The notes: a model not told the origin generated them from the letters alone. Counted from the stretch's first letter, positions 24,749 to 38,209 are shown. The stretch: DNA of 64,000 nucleotides from Bactericera cockerelli (GCA_024516035.1 CM044967.1:20798423-20862422); one strand, 5' to 3'. Numbers and translations are program-made.

Positions 24749-26421
24749 AGTATCTCTATAGTGATATATTTAGTATAGTATTATTGCAAAGTTACTCAAT
24801 AGGCACTTTTATCAAGTGATTTATATCTCCCCAAAATACATTTCAAGTTTCTCTCATAGGTGTGCAATGTGTGCAACCTGCCTCTGAAATGAAGCCAAGT
24901 TTAATCCAATTTAGTCTAACAAATCAAAATTACATTACTGAGTGGGCCAAAAATAATTTGTAAATAACTTCATTCTTAATACATCATCATTAGTATCTTT
25001 AGCAATGGTGTAGGAAATATGTCGGTTAAGCTCAACTAGTGTAACTCATTTTATGTTGAAAACAAAATAAATTAATAATAGATGGTAAAAAAATGATAAT
25101 TTGATATTACAATTTGATTTGCATTGTTTTCAAACATTGTTGAACTATTCACCAATTTCATGTGAAATCTTTCTGTGAGATATAGATAATAACAATTGAA
25201 AAAGTTATTGGTTTCAATAATTCGTCAATTAATTGGATTCAAACAAAATTTGTCTCATAGTTCGATTAACATAGTATATAATATGTCTATGAAAAGAATG
25301 TCAATAAGTATGTATTTAGACTTATTTTTAAATAGTTTTTGTTTGGAGCTACTTCAAATATAAGAAAATCAATTATTTTATCTCAAAAATATCTATCCCA
25401 TATCAAATAACAAAATTATATATTACTGATTATTTATAATACTATAATTAATATAATGGTAATACACATAAAAGTTACAAATTATATAAACTCATTAAAT
25501 TTCTTGTCAAAACTGACGTAACATGATATTTGAATTAGTTAAATTGATTTTACTAACTTTGCTATATTTAACAATAAAAAATCGAATTAAAAAAAAAAAC
25601 TTTACAAAAACAAAAGAAACTTGGAAATACCCACCACAAATCACACATAAGATAATTTCCGAACATATAAATAACAACAATTTGTTGATCCTAATCAACA
25701 TCGAGAAAAAAAGATAGGATCCACAAAAAGTTTCATGTAATACGTGTACATATTTTTGATTTTCTATCAAAAATATGTCTGCGTCATTATTTGTTTTCGG
25801 CAAGAGTACTCTTTGACACAATTTCATTTTAGAAATGGGGTTCAGAGTCTGATGGCAAATGTCAAAAAAAAAGAGTGTGGGGATACTTTGTCTGGACGTT
25901 TTGAGTAATATGGAAGAAATTTAAGCCACTTTTTTTCAATATTTTTATAATGTTTGCAGTAAATTCATAAATAGTATCAGTAACTGCTTTAGATACATGC
26001 CAACATGCATGTAAAGTGAAGATGTCTATTTAAAAGAAGAAAATAATGTATGTTTATGTTATTTGTATTATTAATTCATTATAGATGGCCTAAAAAATGC
26101 ATAAACCATTGACGAAAAACTCACGCTGCTGTAAATACGAATATCATACAAAGATGCATATTTCCAAGATTTATTTAAGCAAAAATCAAAAATAATTGAG
26201 CACCGCGAAAATGTGCATTCTTAGGATAAAGTTCTTATTTTTAAGTTTTCTAATAATTCTAATACATCAGATAAAGGTTTATATTTTGCAATGTTTTCTT
26301 TGAATTTGATTCGATATAACTGAAATGCCATTTCTTTTTTTTAGTACATTATACAGGTATTTGGAAAGTTGAAACTTAGTATGTGAGCTTTTATTAATAT
26401 TGTTACTACAATTATCATTTT

Positions 26422-26521
26422 NNNNNNNNNNNNNNNNNNNNNNNNNNNNNNNNNNNNNNNNNNNNNNNNNNNNNNNNNNNNNNNNNNNNNNNNNNNNNNN
26501 NNNNNNNNNNNNNNNNNNNNN
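26422..26521. other. Assembly gap, 100 N
   Basis: Exactly 100 N, the usual placeholder for a gap of unknown size. Confidence 1.
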
Positions 26522-27350
26522 AATTTTTTTTAGCTTAAAATAAATCCCCTTACAATCGAAGAAATAGGTGTCTTGGAGTTTTTCGATATTTTAAGTGGTT
26601 CCCGAGATAGGGGGGGTGGGTCCAGACTTTATGGACACCCTGTATAATTTCGCAAACATTTTTGCCTTTTATCAAAAAAAAAAAAAAAAAAAAAAAATCA
26701 GTTTTTCTCCACTCATCTCCTTATTGAGCTTGTCCTTGAAACACCTTCTATGGTGGCATATGTCTTCCTAGAATTTTGACCTGAAATTTTGATGCTAAAA
26801 TTTTAAAATTCTAGCAGGACTTTATGCTGCCATACCGGCGCGTGCCTGGCTAGTATCTCAAGATATGTCCATATCTTGAGTGGTTTTTGAGATACAAGGG
26901 GTAGGGTGATTATTGATTCTCACCCTGTATATTAGGAGGGGGATTGATTCTCATGAATTTTTCGATATCTCTCCAATACCAATGTCCACCCGCCGCCGAT
27001 CCAAAAGTCGCCACTGTTGGCTTCACCAATTATAATTACTTTAATAATAATAATATAATAATAATAATAATATCGCCTTATTTATACTGCCCGATAAGGA
27101 CTATTTAAGTCCCATTATTCCAGCAGTAATAATAAATTTATCTTGGAAAGGGTAAAGGATATTTGTATGATTACGATTTATAGGGGGTCGAATCTTAAAC
27201 ATTTTTTAAATATCTTCAACTGTTAAGCAATAAAAAAACACCAAAATCTATTATAGTCCACTGGCGTTTTTGGCTAAATGGTTGAAGATATCAAAAAATG
27301 TATGAGTCTAACCTCCATAACACCATAGATATAACCTTCACAATTTATTT

Positions 27351-27494
27351 TACTCATTTTTCCTGGCGAGGTATGAGCGGACCCTACTCATCCAAAATAC
27401 AAAGCCGAAAAATCCCGACTCCACACAGGGATTCGACCCCAGGTCACTGTGTGTGCAAGTCTAGCGCGCTAAACCACTCGGCTGCGGTGACTCC
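27351..27494 (-). repeat. tRNA-derived SINE, family B (inverted)
   Basis: Begins tactcatttttcctggcg and aggtatgagcggac, ends in a reversed tRNA-like part (gggattcgaccccaggtcac, ctcggctgcggtgac). Confidence 0.75.
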
Positions 27495-27533
27495 TAAATG
27501 AAGATCAATAGTGTAATGTTCGTTTTTTCTTAC

Positions 27534-27677
27534 TGGTTCGCGAGCCGCCAAAGTCGGAGGGAGACGAGCTGACGCCAGTGATGGCAATGCTGGCAGGACG
27601 AGGACGCCGAGGCATGGCCTGAGGTCGGGTGCTACAGGAGCTAAGACGCGAGGGGGTGGTGTCTCCAGATTTCGAAC
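27534..27677 (-). CDS. ens: ens exon 7 (Ser/Pro/Arg-rich)
   Basis: Minus-strand acceptor gttcccacag. Encodes GSKSGDTTPSRLSSCSTRPQ through SSSPSDFGGSRT, donor gtaaga. Phase fits exon 6. Read through, it stops at 27505. Confidence 0.75.
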
Positions 27678-30600
27678 CTGTGGGAACGGGGGTTGAACAT
27701 ATTATGGTTTTTTTAATATTTAAAAGATATAAACAAAAGATTTTGAATATATTTTTTTTTTTTAAATCTATTGACATGGATCCACTGAATACCATGAATC
27801 AGCAATAGCATGGTGAAAAATGTCCTAGACACTTATTTTATAAATGCATAACTCATAAATACTTTATTAAAATACTATAACATCACAAAAAGTACATAAT
27901 AGTAATTTCTAGGCATTATCATCACCCTTGAGCAGACTTTATTCAGTTCTTTTATAAAATTTCTTGTAATTTCTGCATTTTTTGTAGATAAGATTGTTCG
28001 GTTTTGTTTAGTAATAATAAATAGCCTCCTTAGGACCACTGTGCTTTATATTATTGGAGGTTTTGGTTTCTTCACTGTTCTGACTACTATTGTTCAGGAT
28101 GAAACAACTTCATGATTATTAAAAATCATTGAGTTCTGGTATTTTTACCTGAAATTATACTGTTTCTGTTTATACTGATAAGATTACTTGAATAACACAT
28201 TTTTTAAGTATACATAATTTAAATAACCAGGAAAAAAAATTCTAATAGAAGTTAGTATTTTCTTAAATATTTATTTTTTGGTTTTTTGGAGATCTGTAAA
28301 TTTTGAGGCTATTTATTTTAGATTGGATCTTTGTCAAAATCTTATAGAAATTAAAGATTTCAATGAAACTTAATTCCTCTGATTTTTAATATTCCCATTT
28401 CAATATAGTACATAATTTCTTTTCTATTTTCAACGAATAAAATGAGAGTAATTATGTCTACAATAAGAGTAATTTATTGTGTACAATAAGAGTAATTAGA
28501 GTAATGCTCCCACAGTAATATATATAGGTACTATGAAAAAAATGAGTGTAAAAATATATCTGATTATCTAGGCCCATACTACCACCACCAATGCTCAATG
28601 AAACGGTAGGGTGAGACGAAGGCTGTTGAGTTTATTAAGCAGTTAAGTACTTGGTGATAAGAACCAAGGTTATGAATGAATTTGGACATACTGACTATTT
28701 GTCCAATGGCGATGACTTTCGAGAGAACCTTTGTTAATACATGCATTGGTTAGTCAGAACTGCAAGCTTTGCTAACTACTATACATAGTAATGTACCTGC
28801 ACCTAATAATTGTTGGAAATTTTGGCTCAAATTGTAGATAAAATAAAATGTTCAGAAAAAAAAATCAACAGTGCATTGGTAGTCAAATGGTTAAGTCGCT
28901 AGTCTGGTAATTCAGGTTCGTTGATTGGAATTCCAAGCAATGCATGAATTTTTTCTCATTAATTTGAGTTTATGACCACATTGACCACATAATAATAAGA
29001 CTCTGAGAGTTAGGTGATAGAAAATGCTTTAAGCATTACCTCGCCTGACGGTTACCTTCCACTTAAGAGTATTATTATTAATTTATTTTTTCCTAAAACA
29101 ATATTTTAGTAAACAATACTACCTAAAACAATGTAGATAAATAATAAAATTAATTATTATTATACTTTCGAGTTATTTCTCTTTATTTCATATAATGTTA
29201 CTATGTGTAACAATTATATCGAGTGTTGCTCCTTAATGTTTACAACAAAAATGTCCCAGGATTAGGTAAAAAAAAAGGATCAAAAAATAAAAATAGCCAA
29301 TGCAAACAAACAAAATTAGTAATATTTATTCAACATGGCATTATTTTGTTGTGACCACAGAAAAAGCCTGTAGAAACGGGAAAGCTTTAGAAGAAAACGG
29401 GATGGATTTTTCTTTGTTAAAAGTTTAAATATTTGCAACTTTACACTATCTGTTTAGTTGTTGAAGTAGTTAATGCTTGACAAAATAAATCATTTTACTA
29501 AACAAGCAATACAAAAAGCTACCTAAATTCATTGAAAGTTATTTTACTAAGACAGAAATGGAAGGACCCAGAAATGGACAGAAAACAAAGTGTGAATGCG
29601 TTGAAAAACAAAGTAATAAGGGTTAATAATGTAACTATGAGCTATAAGCCAGACCGGGACAAAACATTCAACACAGTTAAACAGACAAAAAGCTATGGTT
29701 GTTATTATTAATATTTTCAAAAAATTGAAATGCTTTCAAAACCGCAACACGTTTTAGTTTTTCAGGTCATAAATAGAAAATGTCAAGACAAAACTGCCAG
29801 GGGCCCAGATACAAAAACTTCCAAGAATGGGTGCTAAAGGTACGCATGGAAAGAAATATGAAAGAGAAGAAGAAGAAGAAAAATGGGCGGGGGGAGGGGG
29901 GGGGGTTGTAGAGATGATATCCAGCTCCTCTTGTTAGTCCTTGCACCGCTCTGTTACTGTTAAGAAGCGTGCAAAGTACCTGAATCAGGAGGAGACAGAG
30001 CTTTGGCAGCATCCTTAGCTTTCTTACGAAGTCTCTCAGCTCTCGTCAGACGAGGAAGTGGAACTGGGGCTATATTTAACATACTTTTGCTAGCATGCGG
30101 CTTCTGTCCTCCCGCCAAGGAATGCATGGACTTGGCGGAGGACAGCGTGGGTTGCGTCTTTGGCGGCGTAGACAGCAGAGGTCTTATGTCAAGGCGAGAC
30201 ATAGAGTAAGCCCTACCTGGGGTTCGAGAAGAGAGTGTGATGGTAGGCATAAGATCTGTTTTTCTACGATATGCAGTACGAAACGGCTGAACCGTTCCAG
30301 ACATGAGGTCGTCACCTGGAAGCAGAACCCAAAACCATGCAACAGCTCTGTACAAAGCTCCTGTGATCCTACAGTCAATAAAATAGAAACCTAGTGGAGA
30401 TATTGTCATACATTTTAGCAGCATGATTCAATTTGAACATTTATGAGAAGTATAAAGCTAGATGAGAAAGTAAGTAGGTATTTCTTTAAGTGTTTAATAA
30501 TATAGAACTATGGACAACAATCTCTAAGAAAGAGTGGTCGACTAAATATTATTTGTGTTCCCGAGACGTTTCAACTGCATCTGGAATCACCAACGATTCT

Positions 30601-33600
30601 AATGACCTATAACAATTATTTCTCTTCTTTAAATTTTGGCATTATACATAAGTATAACACTCAGTAGATTCTATGAACAAAGATGGTAAAAATAAATAAA
30701 AATAAACTGATGGTAAAAATTAAAAATAAAATAAACTTCTGATAAACAAATAGATTTTTATGATGACTAAACAATAGACAATGGAACACGTAAAAAAACG
30801 AGTTTAATATTTTATATATTTTATTAAATTAAAATCGATTTAATGTAATCTCTTTTCAATGAACAGGACACTAAAAAAAACTCTGGTTATCAAAGTTAGA
30901 AAACCCATCTTCTTTATTACATTTCTTTTCAATAAGAAATTTTAATAGGTAATATTATCCCATGTTTATAATTCACGTACATCTACAGCTCATAGTTCTG
31001 GCAACAGCTGAAAAAAATTGATTGAAATAGAAGGATTTAAATAAAATTGTAATTATTCACCAACCGTTTTTCTAAGGTGCATGGATAAACCTAGTATAAG
31101 CATAAGAAGTGCAGAGAAGAAATAAAGTATGACAAACTTAATAGTACAATAAGAAATGGGCAAACTAACAAAATCCGCATAAGACTTGAATAAATCTACA
31201 GACTGAACTTTATCTGAGAATCTCTTCAAGTGACTTTACCCCCTTGTGTGTTGGGACTGATAATCTTCACTCATAGAGATCGTAACCCAGAGCTCTATAT
31301 ACCCTAGAAATAAATAGATTACTTTAAGGGCCGAAATATAAAATAGGATCACAAGAAAGATAAGGGCGAACTGTCCCTCAACTCGGAGTTTCAATCAATC
31401 ACAGTGCACCATAGCCACGACTTAAAGGACAGTCTCTTCTTTGCTTTGTTATAATCTTATTTTATAAGCTGACCCTAAATAGTGTAGTTTCCATTGATAA
31501 CTAGAACTGTTACCTTCTGATGAGAGCAAATAAGCTCGAAATAGATGTTCAGGTATGTTCAGATATTCAAGTAAATCTAGTACAAGTTCTCACTTTTCTG
31601 TTTAACTGAAATACTTATTCCACTTTGGATTGATTTGAGACTTACCATCCAGCATCTGGCCGGCAGAGGTGGCTCGCTTCTTGTTTCCATCGTTCAGTTC
31701 TCGCTCCGAGGATCTTCGTGTGAGAGGACCAGGAGGTGGAGGAGTTGCCATTGACATGGACATAGACATCACATTGGTCGTTGAAGTCGCCCTGCATAAG
31801 ACAGAACAAAAGCTGCTCTGAGGCTTTTAATTTTAGATCTTTTTAGTTTAGAACTGCTGGCAAAAAATAACTCAGTCCTACAGCGGAAATATAAATAAAG
31901 AAGTATTTGTGCATTGCAAAAAAATAAATTGTCCTCTATTATCCTGTCAAGCTCGATATTTTTGGGAAGGTAGATTTAAATTAAAAAAAAACTCTCTTTT
32001 TAATTTATAATCCTGGAAAGTGAATGGCTTCTTGAAAACTTTATAAATTGATAAGACAATTTATAATATTGCATGTGAATCGTTGCTTGCAATCAAAATT
32101 TAGAATATGACTCAGTTGCTTGCAATTCCCTTTAGTCTTTTGATAATAGAGTAGTGAATAATGAATCACATATATTATTGTATTATTTTGTAATTATTTC
32201 TGGATTTTCTGTACAAGCTTAAAAATGACCGATGTCTCCATAGCAATACAAAAAAGACCTAACTGACGTTGTGAACATACTTCTCTATTATAACTCATGC
32301 ACAATGAAATAAATTACTTTATTGCTTATTAATTTACTTTATAAAATCAAGAGGGTTAAAAGAGAGTAGAGACTTTAAATTAAAAGATTTCATATTATTT
32401 TATGATATAAATGTGTGAATCACAAAAGAATACGCATTTGTGTTGCTTCAGTGTACAATGTTGCATGGAATGGGTTGTGTTAGTTTGCATTGTACCCTAC
32501 TCTCAGATACATACTTTACAGAGAGGTTTAGAAGGCAAAAAGATAGAGAATTGCTGCATCTGTAAAATTTGAGTGCAGTTAAGATGTCAAAATTTAAATA
32601 TATGCTTGGAAAAATCATGATTTAGGTAGGACAAACTGCTTTGGTAAAAACTTTAATAAAAATTGCAGTAGGTAATTTATTATCACAATGAAGCATTAAA
32701 AAATAAATAATTAAATAAGGTAACAAAGAATTTAAAGATTACAATAATTTACCTTCTACTTGCCCAATAGGAGCCCCCTGTGTCGGCGGGCTCTAGCATG
32801 CGAGGTGTGGAACTTCCGAAAGCAAACATAATAGAACTACGATCATGCCTCTTCTTTGCCTCAATGCGAGCTTCCCTGTCCTAAAATGTAAAATAAGTTT
32901 TTGTTAAGGACTTGCGAATAGTTTTTAATCGTCAAGAAATCTATTGTTTTTATTCTGTTCAGGTAATACCTATACAAACAGTACCAAAAGTTTGACAACT
33001 ATGGGTTTGAATTTAAAATAAACGTTCCCAGATTTTATAGTTGTAATCTTTTTTTTATTATAGGTACAGTGGGGTGTAACAAAACTGCATGTGTCAATAC
33101 TGAAACCACAGGATCTATAGACCAATTCTATATTTTCAATTTGACATTTTTCACCCTAAAAATAAAATAAAGGATCACCGAAGTTAGGCAACGTCCAGCG
33201 AGGTGAAGACTTCGTGATGCTGGCATTCTGGGTAAGGTTAATCTGGGTAGCAGGTTTGTGATTTCCTGCAAATGGAGGGTAACATTCCCATCATGATATG
33301 ACCATGCAGTTGAAAGCAACGTTAAATCCAAATTAAAAAAAAAATGACCCTCTGGAAGAAGTTTACAAACCTGATTTTTTCTGAGAATTGCTTCTCTTCT
33401 ATCTCGCTCAGTCTCCCATATTTGCCGTTTTCTCTCCTCTACTTGCTGTCTCTTATCCAAATCTCGTAATCGTAATTCTTCTATTCGTCTTCGTCTTTCT
33501 TCTTCTTTTTCCTCCCTAAATTTTTGAGCTATAATTGCCTGTAAAAATGAAAGATTAAGCTTGTTATTGTCAACATTTTGGTTTATAATATTTCTCAGTG

Positions 33601-36600
33601 GTTGAGCACTGCCATTCGGAAGGTCCCGGTTTCGATCCCCCAAGCTAACAAAAAAATTGTATTCTAAATTAGGTTATAGTTGTTAGTAAGGGATACCTTC
33701 TGGTGCACTCTTGTTGCACCTAAATGGGAAGTATTGTGTCACTCCTTGCCCATCAGAGAGGAGGCATACTATGGGATGGGCAAGTTATAACATAGACTAC
33801 AAGCATTTACTCCACAAGCATTGCTACCTATAAAACAATCATATTGATTTGAAAAAATCTCTTTTCTCTGACTGACTCTTATTCATGATATTGGACACCT
33901 CACCATACAAGTAAATGCACTAGTTATTTAATGAAATATGTATCTTTTTATTTTTTTAATTGATATTTTTTTAATTATACTTGTGATATCATTATATCAG
34001 TCCCAGCTGTCAATAATAAGATGACTTATACCTTTATCACCTGACATGCAAATATGGAGACAAAAAATATTTAACCAAGGAGAAAATTCTTCCTTGTTTA
34101 ATAAATATTTTCAATTTTTGTATTCTGATATTTTTACAAAATCATCTTTAAGATGATATACTCAATTTGAACATGAAAATGACCCTCATAGGTTCAAATC
34201 ACAATAAAACTATAGTCTAAATAAATTTAAGATAAAACACTTTATTATATTGGTATTACATAATTTTCATTTTCAGATCCCCATTGAACCAGTTATCCTA
34301 TTACTCTGATAGTCAGTGAAATGAATAATAAATATTAGAAGTAACTTTCTAGATACAATAAAATATGAAGTAGTAAAATCAGCAAACAAGTAAGTTATTG
34401 TCAACATTAGTTATAATTTTATTCTTCATTTCACTGACAATGCTATAACTGAGTAAATGGCCATCTGAAAATAAAAAATAAAAAAAGTCAAGTGTTTATC
34501 TTCAAATTATTTGGATTTTTATTTGATTTATCAAGAGTTGTGTAACATTCTTCTTGCGACCTTAAATAATTTCGGAATGATTGTAGATTTTCTGAATTAT
34601 TCAAATCAGATGATGGTTCTAGAGTTGTTTTTTTTTCTCTTTCTCTTCTTATTTTCAATAAAAAGATATTTTAAAATAAGGGAATTAGGGGTAGTATAAA
34701 TATCTACAGGAACATCTGTCATCTGTCACTGCTGCTACTGTCTTCAGAGTTACTAAAATGATCAAAGTAACGTAAATTGTAGCATTCAAACAGAATTAAT
34801 ATCAACCGTTGTTATACTTTGTTCCTCATTATACAGGGTGGGGCAAAAGTCTGGAAACCCCTGAATAACTTTCGAATGCCTTCTTCGGTAAAATTAAAAT
34901 TTTGTAAGGTAAACTGGGCTAATAAGATCTTCTTTTAGAGTCGGGTCGATTTTTGTTACCGGCCCCCATGTCGGGGCCAGGGGGGCCAACTTCATTTTTT
35001 TTAATACGAACCCCCACCTTGCGATACATTTTTGAAAAGGTCTTTAAATGAGAAATACATTGGTGCAAATTTTATTTTTTTAATATTAAACTGTTTGCAA
35101 ATGGCGTCCAACTTTGTGTATGCAGTAAAGTCTGGAAACCCCTGAATATCTTTTGGAAGGGCTTTCTCAGTTAATTTAAAATTGTGCACGGTAAGTCGGG
35201 GTAACTAGACCTTTCCAAAAATGTATAGCAAAGTGGGGTTTCGTATTTAAAAAAATGAAGTTGACCTCCCTGGCCCCGACATGGGGGCCAGTAAAAAAAA
35301 AATCGGTCCAATTCTAATATAAGGTCTAATTACCAAGGATTACCGTACACACTTTTAAATTTACTGAAAAAGTCCTTTCGAAAGATATTCAGGGGTTTCC
35401 AGACTTTACTGCATACACAAAGTTGGACGCCATTTGCAAACAAATAATATTAAAAAAATAAAATTTGTACCAATGTATTTTTTATTTGAAGACCTTTCCA
35501 AAAATGTATCGCAAGGTGGGGGTTTGTATTTAAAAAAATGAAGTTGGCCCCCCGGGCCCCGACATGGGGGCCGGTAACAAAAATCGACTCCACTCTAAAA
35601 GAAGGTCTTATTAGCCCGGTTTACCGTACAAAATTTTAAGTTTACCGAAGAAGGCATTCGAAAGTTATTCAGGGGTTTCCAGACTTTTGCCCCACCCTGT
35701 AGAATGCTATTAAAAATAATTACATCAACATACTCACTTGTTGTTTTAATTCTTCTAATTTTCTCAGTCGTTCTTCATTTTGCTTCTCTTTGAGAAGTCG
35801 TAGTCTTTCTTCTTTATCTCGTGTAATTTGGTTACTCATGTTACCTGTAATCAATAAATGACCATTTTTAACAAAGAATGATTAGTAGATTTTGATGCCA
35901 TGTTTGTGAACATTTACAATGGCTGACATTATGGCATGAGTTGTTATTCTTACTTATTTTTCAAATTAATTATTGTGCTTACTGAGATAAAACAATGTGT
36001 ATTGTATACAGAAGCAACTGTTCTCTTAGCTGGTTTCCTTCTGTTGCAACATTTTGAGTGGGCGTATGTGGAGTCTCTGTCTGATACTTAATGTAAAACT
36101 CAACTATCTGTTTATGTGTCATTTGAGATAGAAAGCCCTAGAAGATTTTCAATTTTAAGTATAGTTACTTAAAGTTAAATGTTTGGTGTGCGTTACACAA
36201 GTCTTGGAATTCCATCATTGATGTATAGTTGAATTTATATGTTTACCTATGATTTCAACTTACTTCATCTCTTCCATTTCTGTTTTCTATTTATAATCAA
36301 CTTTCATTAATATTATTTGTATTATACTACCTATCTGACTTTCAGTATAGACAGAATTAAATGTAATTCTAGTAATATTCCTGAATATCTACATTCATTG
36401 TCTATAAAAAGATTTAGTAAAAACAGAAAAGTGAGAAGTTGTACTTTAGATGAAAATAGACTGGATTTGATAAAGTCTGAATCATTTCTCAGAGCTTTCA
36501 CACTGAGCTGTGTGAAAGTCATTCTTGTTCAAAATGAAACCTTGTTATATAGTTAATAAAGGCACTGAAAATTACATAGCTTTCACTATTATGTTGGAAA

Positions 36601-37726
36601 AATACACTGTAATGAATTTATTAGTAATGAATTTTACTATTTATCTACAATATATCATTACATTTAAATTTTCCTCTAAGTACTATGATTGTGTACTAAG
36701 GGAATGTTTTTTCTCTCTCAATAAATGAATATTTTTTAAACTGCTAGCAAAAAGGGACTCTAGTCCTATGCTGAAATTATAAATAAAGTACTTGTAATTG
36801 TAATTTTTTTTATTACAGTTGTGTTTCAATGAGAAGTTTTTATGGTGCCTAACCAGCTCAAATAGTAATAGTTCTAAGTGTTGTTTTCTTAGCCAGATAA
36901 GCCATATTTGGTATTATCGCGTATCATACAACAAGTGCATTAAGTTAACTGACATAAGCTTAGGAGTTTTGAGATAAAAAAAATATTCCAAATTTTAATT
37001 GGAATATCACTTCAATGTGAAGATTTAATTTTGAAACACAAAATGAAAACTTATTTTTACTAAACCACTAGTTAAAAGTTCACAACTTTGCCTTTGGATT
37101 AGAACCATGATAAATTTGCATAGGAAATGACTAGAAGAATGAGTCATCAAATTGGTTTCTCCCAGATAATTGAAGAGGCCAGTTTCTCTTTACAGAGTTT
37201 TATTCCTCCTGAAGCTTCTAAATTAAAGCAACTGAAATTTACATTGAACACCACATAGATACAATTCGTTTTCTCAATCAAGAAGCTTTTCACTTATTCT
37301 GAGCTGAATTCTTGACTATCCTTCACCATATAATTACCTAAATTAACCTTGAAAATTCCAAATTGTCTGTCTGGGGGCCCCTAAACCACACTGATAACTG
37401 TACACAACTTAACTTGTGATGTCATTTGACAAGCTGAAAATTTTCTTTCCTGTTATCATGAATGAGAGGAGTGATAAAATTGATTAGGTATGTCCAATAC
37501 ATTATGAGTTCACCATTAATGACATATTGTTGTTGAATTCTAGGAATTTGAAAGTGAATTATTGAGCTGTTGTCAGTCCAAGAGAGAATTCTTTCTTTTC
37601 CTGAAGATAATTACTTTGGCTACGTGAGCGATGTTTTTGTTCAACAGTGAAGTTGAGGGCCGAATGGAAAAGTTGAGAAAATTTAGCCAATGACAATGAC
37701 TTACCTATACCTTCTTGACTACTCAT
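27534..37726 (-). CDS. ens: Ensconsin / MAP7 family microtubule-associated protein (5' seven coding exons)
   Basis: Ensconsin binds microtubules and recruits and activates kinesin-1. Coding exons, 5' to 3' on the minus strand: 37726-37705, 35844-35738, 33538-33371, 32880-32753, 31791-31646, 30315-29980, 27677-27534; all phases agree, giving about 350 codons. The product has a charged coiled coil (DKEERLRLLKEKQNEERLRK, REEKEEERRRRIEELRLR, QIWETERDRREAILRKNQ), then FAFGSSTPRMLEPADTGGS, both MAP7 hallmarks, a Pro/Ser-rich part, and RLTRAERLRKKAKDAAK. The last exon seen ends at a donor-like gtaaga; read through it would stop after nine more residues. No later exon is found before Rrp1, so the gene is incomplete here. 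Confidence 0.9.
28871..29010 (+). repeat. tRNA-derived SINE, family D
   Basis: gtgcattggtagtcaaatgg and ttaagtcgctagt, a box-B-like ggttcgttgattggaattcc, then atgaattttttctcattaat and a gaccacataataataagact tail. Copies near 38692, 51222 and (inverted) 54415. Confidence 0.7.
29980..30315 (-). CDS. ens: ens exon 6
   Basis: Minus-strand acceptor ttctgcttccag, donor gtactt. Encodes GDDLMSGTVQPFRTAYRRKT through MSRLDIRPLLSTPPKTQPTL and RLTRAERLRKKAKDAAKALS. The last motif is typical of MAP7 proteins. Confidence 0.85.
31505..31620. repeat. Dispersed repeat, family F
   Basis: Contains gatgagagcaaataagctcg, aggtatgttcagat and cttctcacttttctgttt-like words also found at 47107-47215 and in part at 63240. 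Confidence 0.55.
31646..31791 (-). CDS. ens: ens exon 5
   Basis: Minus-strand acceptor tcttatgcag, donor gtaagt. Encodes ATSTTNVMSMSMSMATPPPP through NKKRATSAGQMLDG, with an alternating Met-Ser run. Confidence 0.85.
32753..32880 (-). CDS. ens: ens exon 4
   Basis: Minus-strand acceptor cattttag, donor gtaaat. Encodes DREARIEAKKRHDRSSIMFA then FGSSTPRMLEPADTGGSYWA; FGSSTPRML is the strongest MAP7 signature in the gene. Confidence 0.92.
33371..33538 (-). CDS. ens: ens exon 3 (MAP7 coiled coil)
   Basis: 168-nt phase 0-0 exon. Encodes AIIAQKFREEKEEERRRRIE, RLRDLDKRQQVEERKRQ and ERDRREAILRKNQ. Minus-strand acceptor tttttacag, donor gtttgt. Confidence 0.93.
33575..33800 (+). repeat. tRNA-derived SINE, family E
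   Basis: Head cagtggttgagcactgccat and ggtcccggtttcgatccc, then gggataccttctggtgcac and ccatcagagaggaggcatac. It ends just upstream of ens exon 3 in transcription order. Confidence 0.7.
34832..35701. mobile_element. Foldback DNA element, whole length palindromic, TA flanks
   Basis: Element 34834-35699 (866 bp) with ends CAGGGTGGGGCAAAAGTCTG and their complement, flanked by TA. The inverted repeat continues through almost the whole element. It also contains an internal module (starting cctgaatatcttt near 35144) related to the outer arm, so similar modules alternate in orientation. No coding capacity. It lies in ens intron 2. TA flanks suggest the Tc1/mariner group; this is inference. Confidence 0.85.
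35738..35844 (-). CDS. ens: ens exon 2
   Basis: Minus-strand acceptor ttgattacag, donor gtgagt. Encodes GNMSNQITRDKEERLRLLKE then KQNEERLRKLEELKQQ. It carries its own Met (MSNQ), a possible alternative start. Confidence 0.88.
37705..37726 (-). CDS. ens: ens exon 1, coding part
   Basis: ATG at 37726 (minus) encodes MSSQEGI before donor gtaagt. Phase 1 matches exon 2. The upstream UTR probably extends toward 37950. Such a short coding exon is less certain than the others. Confidence 0.6.
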
Positions 37727-38209
37727 TCTGTCATGAAACTTCCTGCTCTCCCTCTGGCTGAGTTATCCAGTATGGTGACCGAACACACTTGAAACTCGCG
37801 AAGAATTTTCACTACATGTGAACCAACTAGAAGACAAGATAGTCAAGTCGAATTAGAAACTCCTACACTTAAATCTAATGCGAAATTATATCACCAAAAA
37901 GAACAGCTAGAAACTTTCCAGCACCTTTTCAAATTTAGCAAAAATTTCAACTCCGCCTAGTCGGCCATCTTTTTCTTAGCTGCATTCCCGTTTGGGTGAG
38001 CTAATGTTCTCAGGACAAGTCAACATCAACAGTTTCCTGACAGCTGTGTTTCGGTACTAGAGGGTAGGCTGATTAGGTTGGTTCTAGGTCATTGAGTAGG
38101 CAGATGATGTGAGTCTACAATCTTGCGATCTGTAAGAAGACAACTCCCGAAATCGAAGCACTACCTTGACTAATAATGAAAATTAAAAAGAAAAACAATA
38201 TTAGGTATT

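Larger units (their letters stand above)
24443..27533. other. Intergenic region with assembly gap, no gene seen
   Basis: AT-rich to 26420, then a gap. After it come repeat pieces: the end of an element terminating gacaccctgta near 26645, an A-run near 26675-26696, an ATA microsatellite and a family-C fragment near 27045-27130. The missing 3' exons of the ensconsin gene would be expected here. Confidence 0.5.

Noticed and set aside
29884..29908. G-rich run as a functional G-quadruplex near ens exon 6
   Set aside because: Simple G-run in an intron close to a polypurine tract; nothing in the sequence ties it to function.
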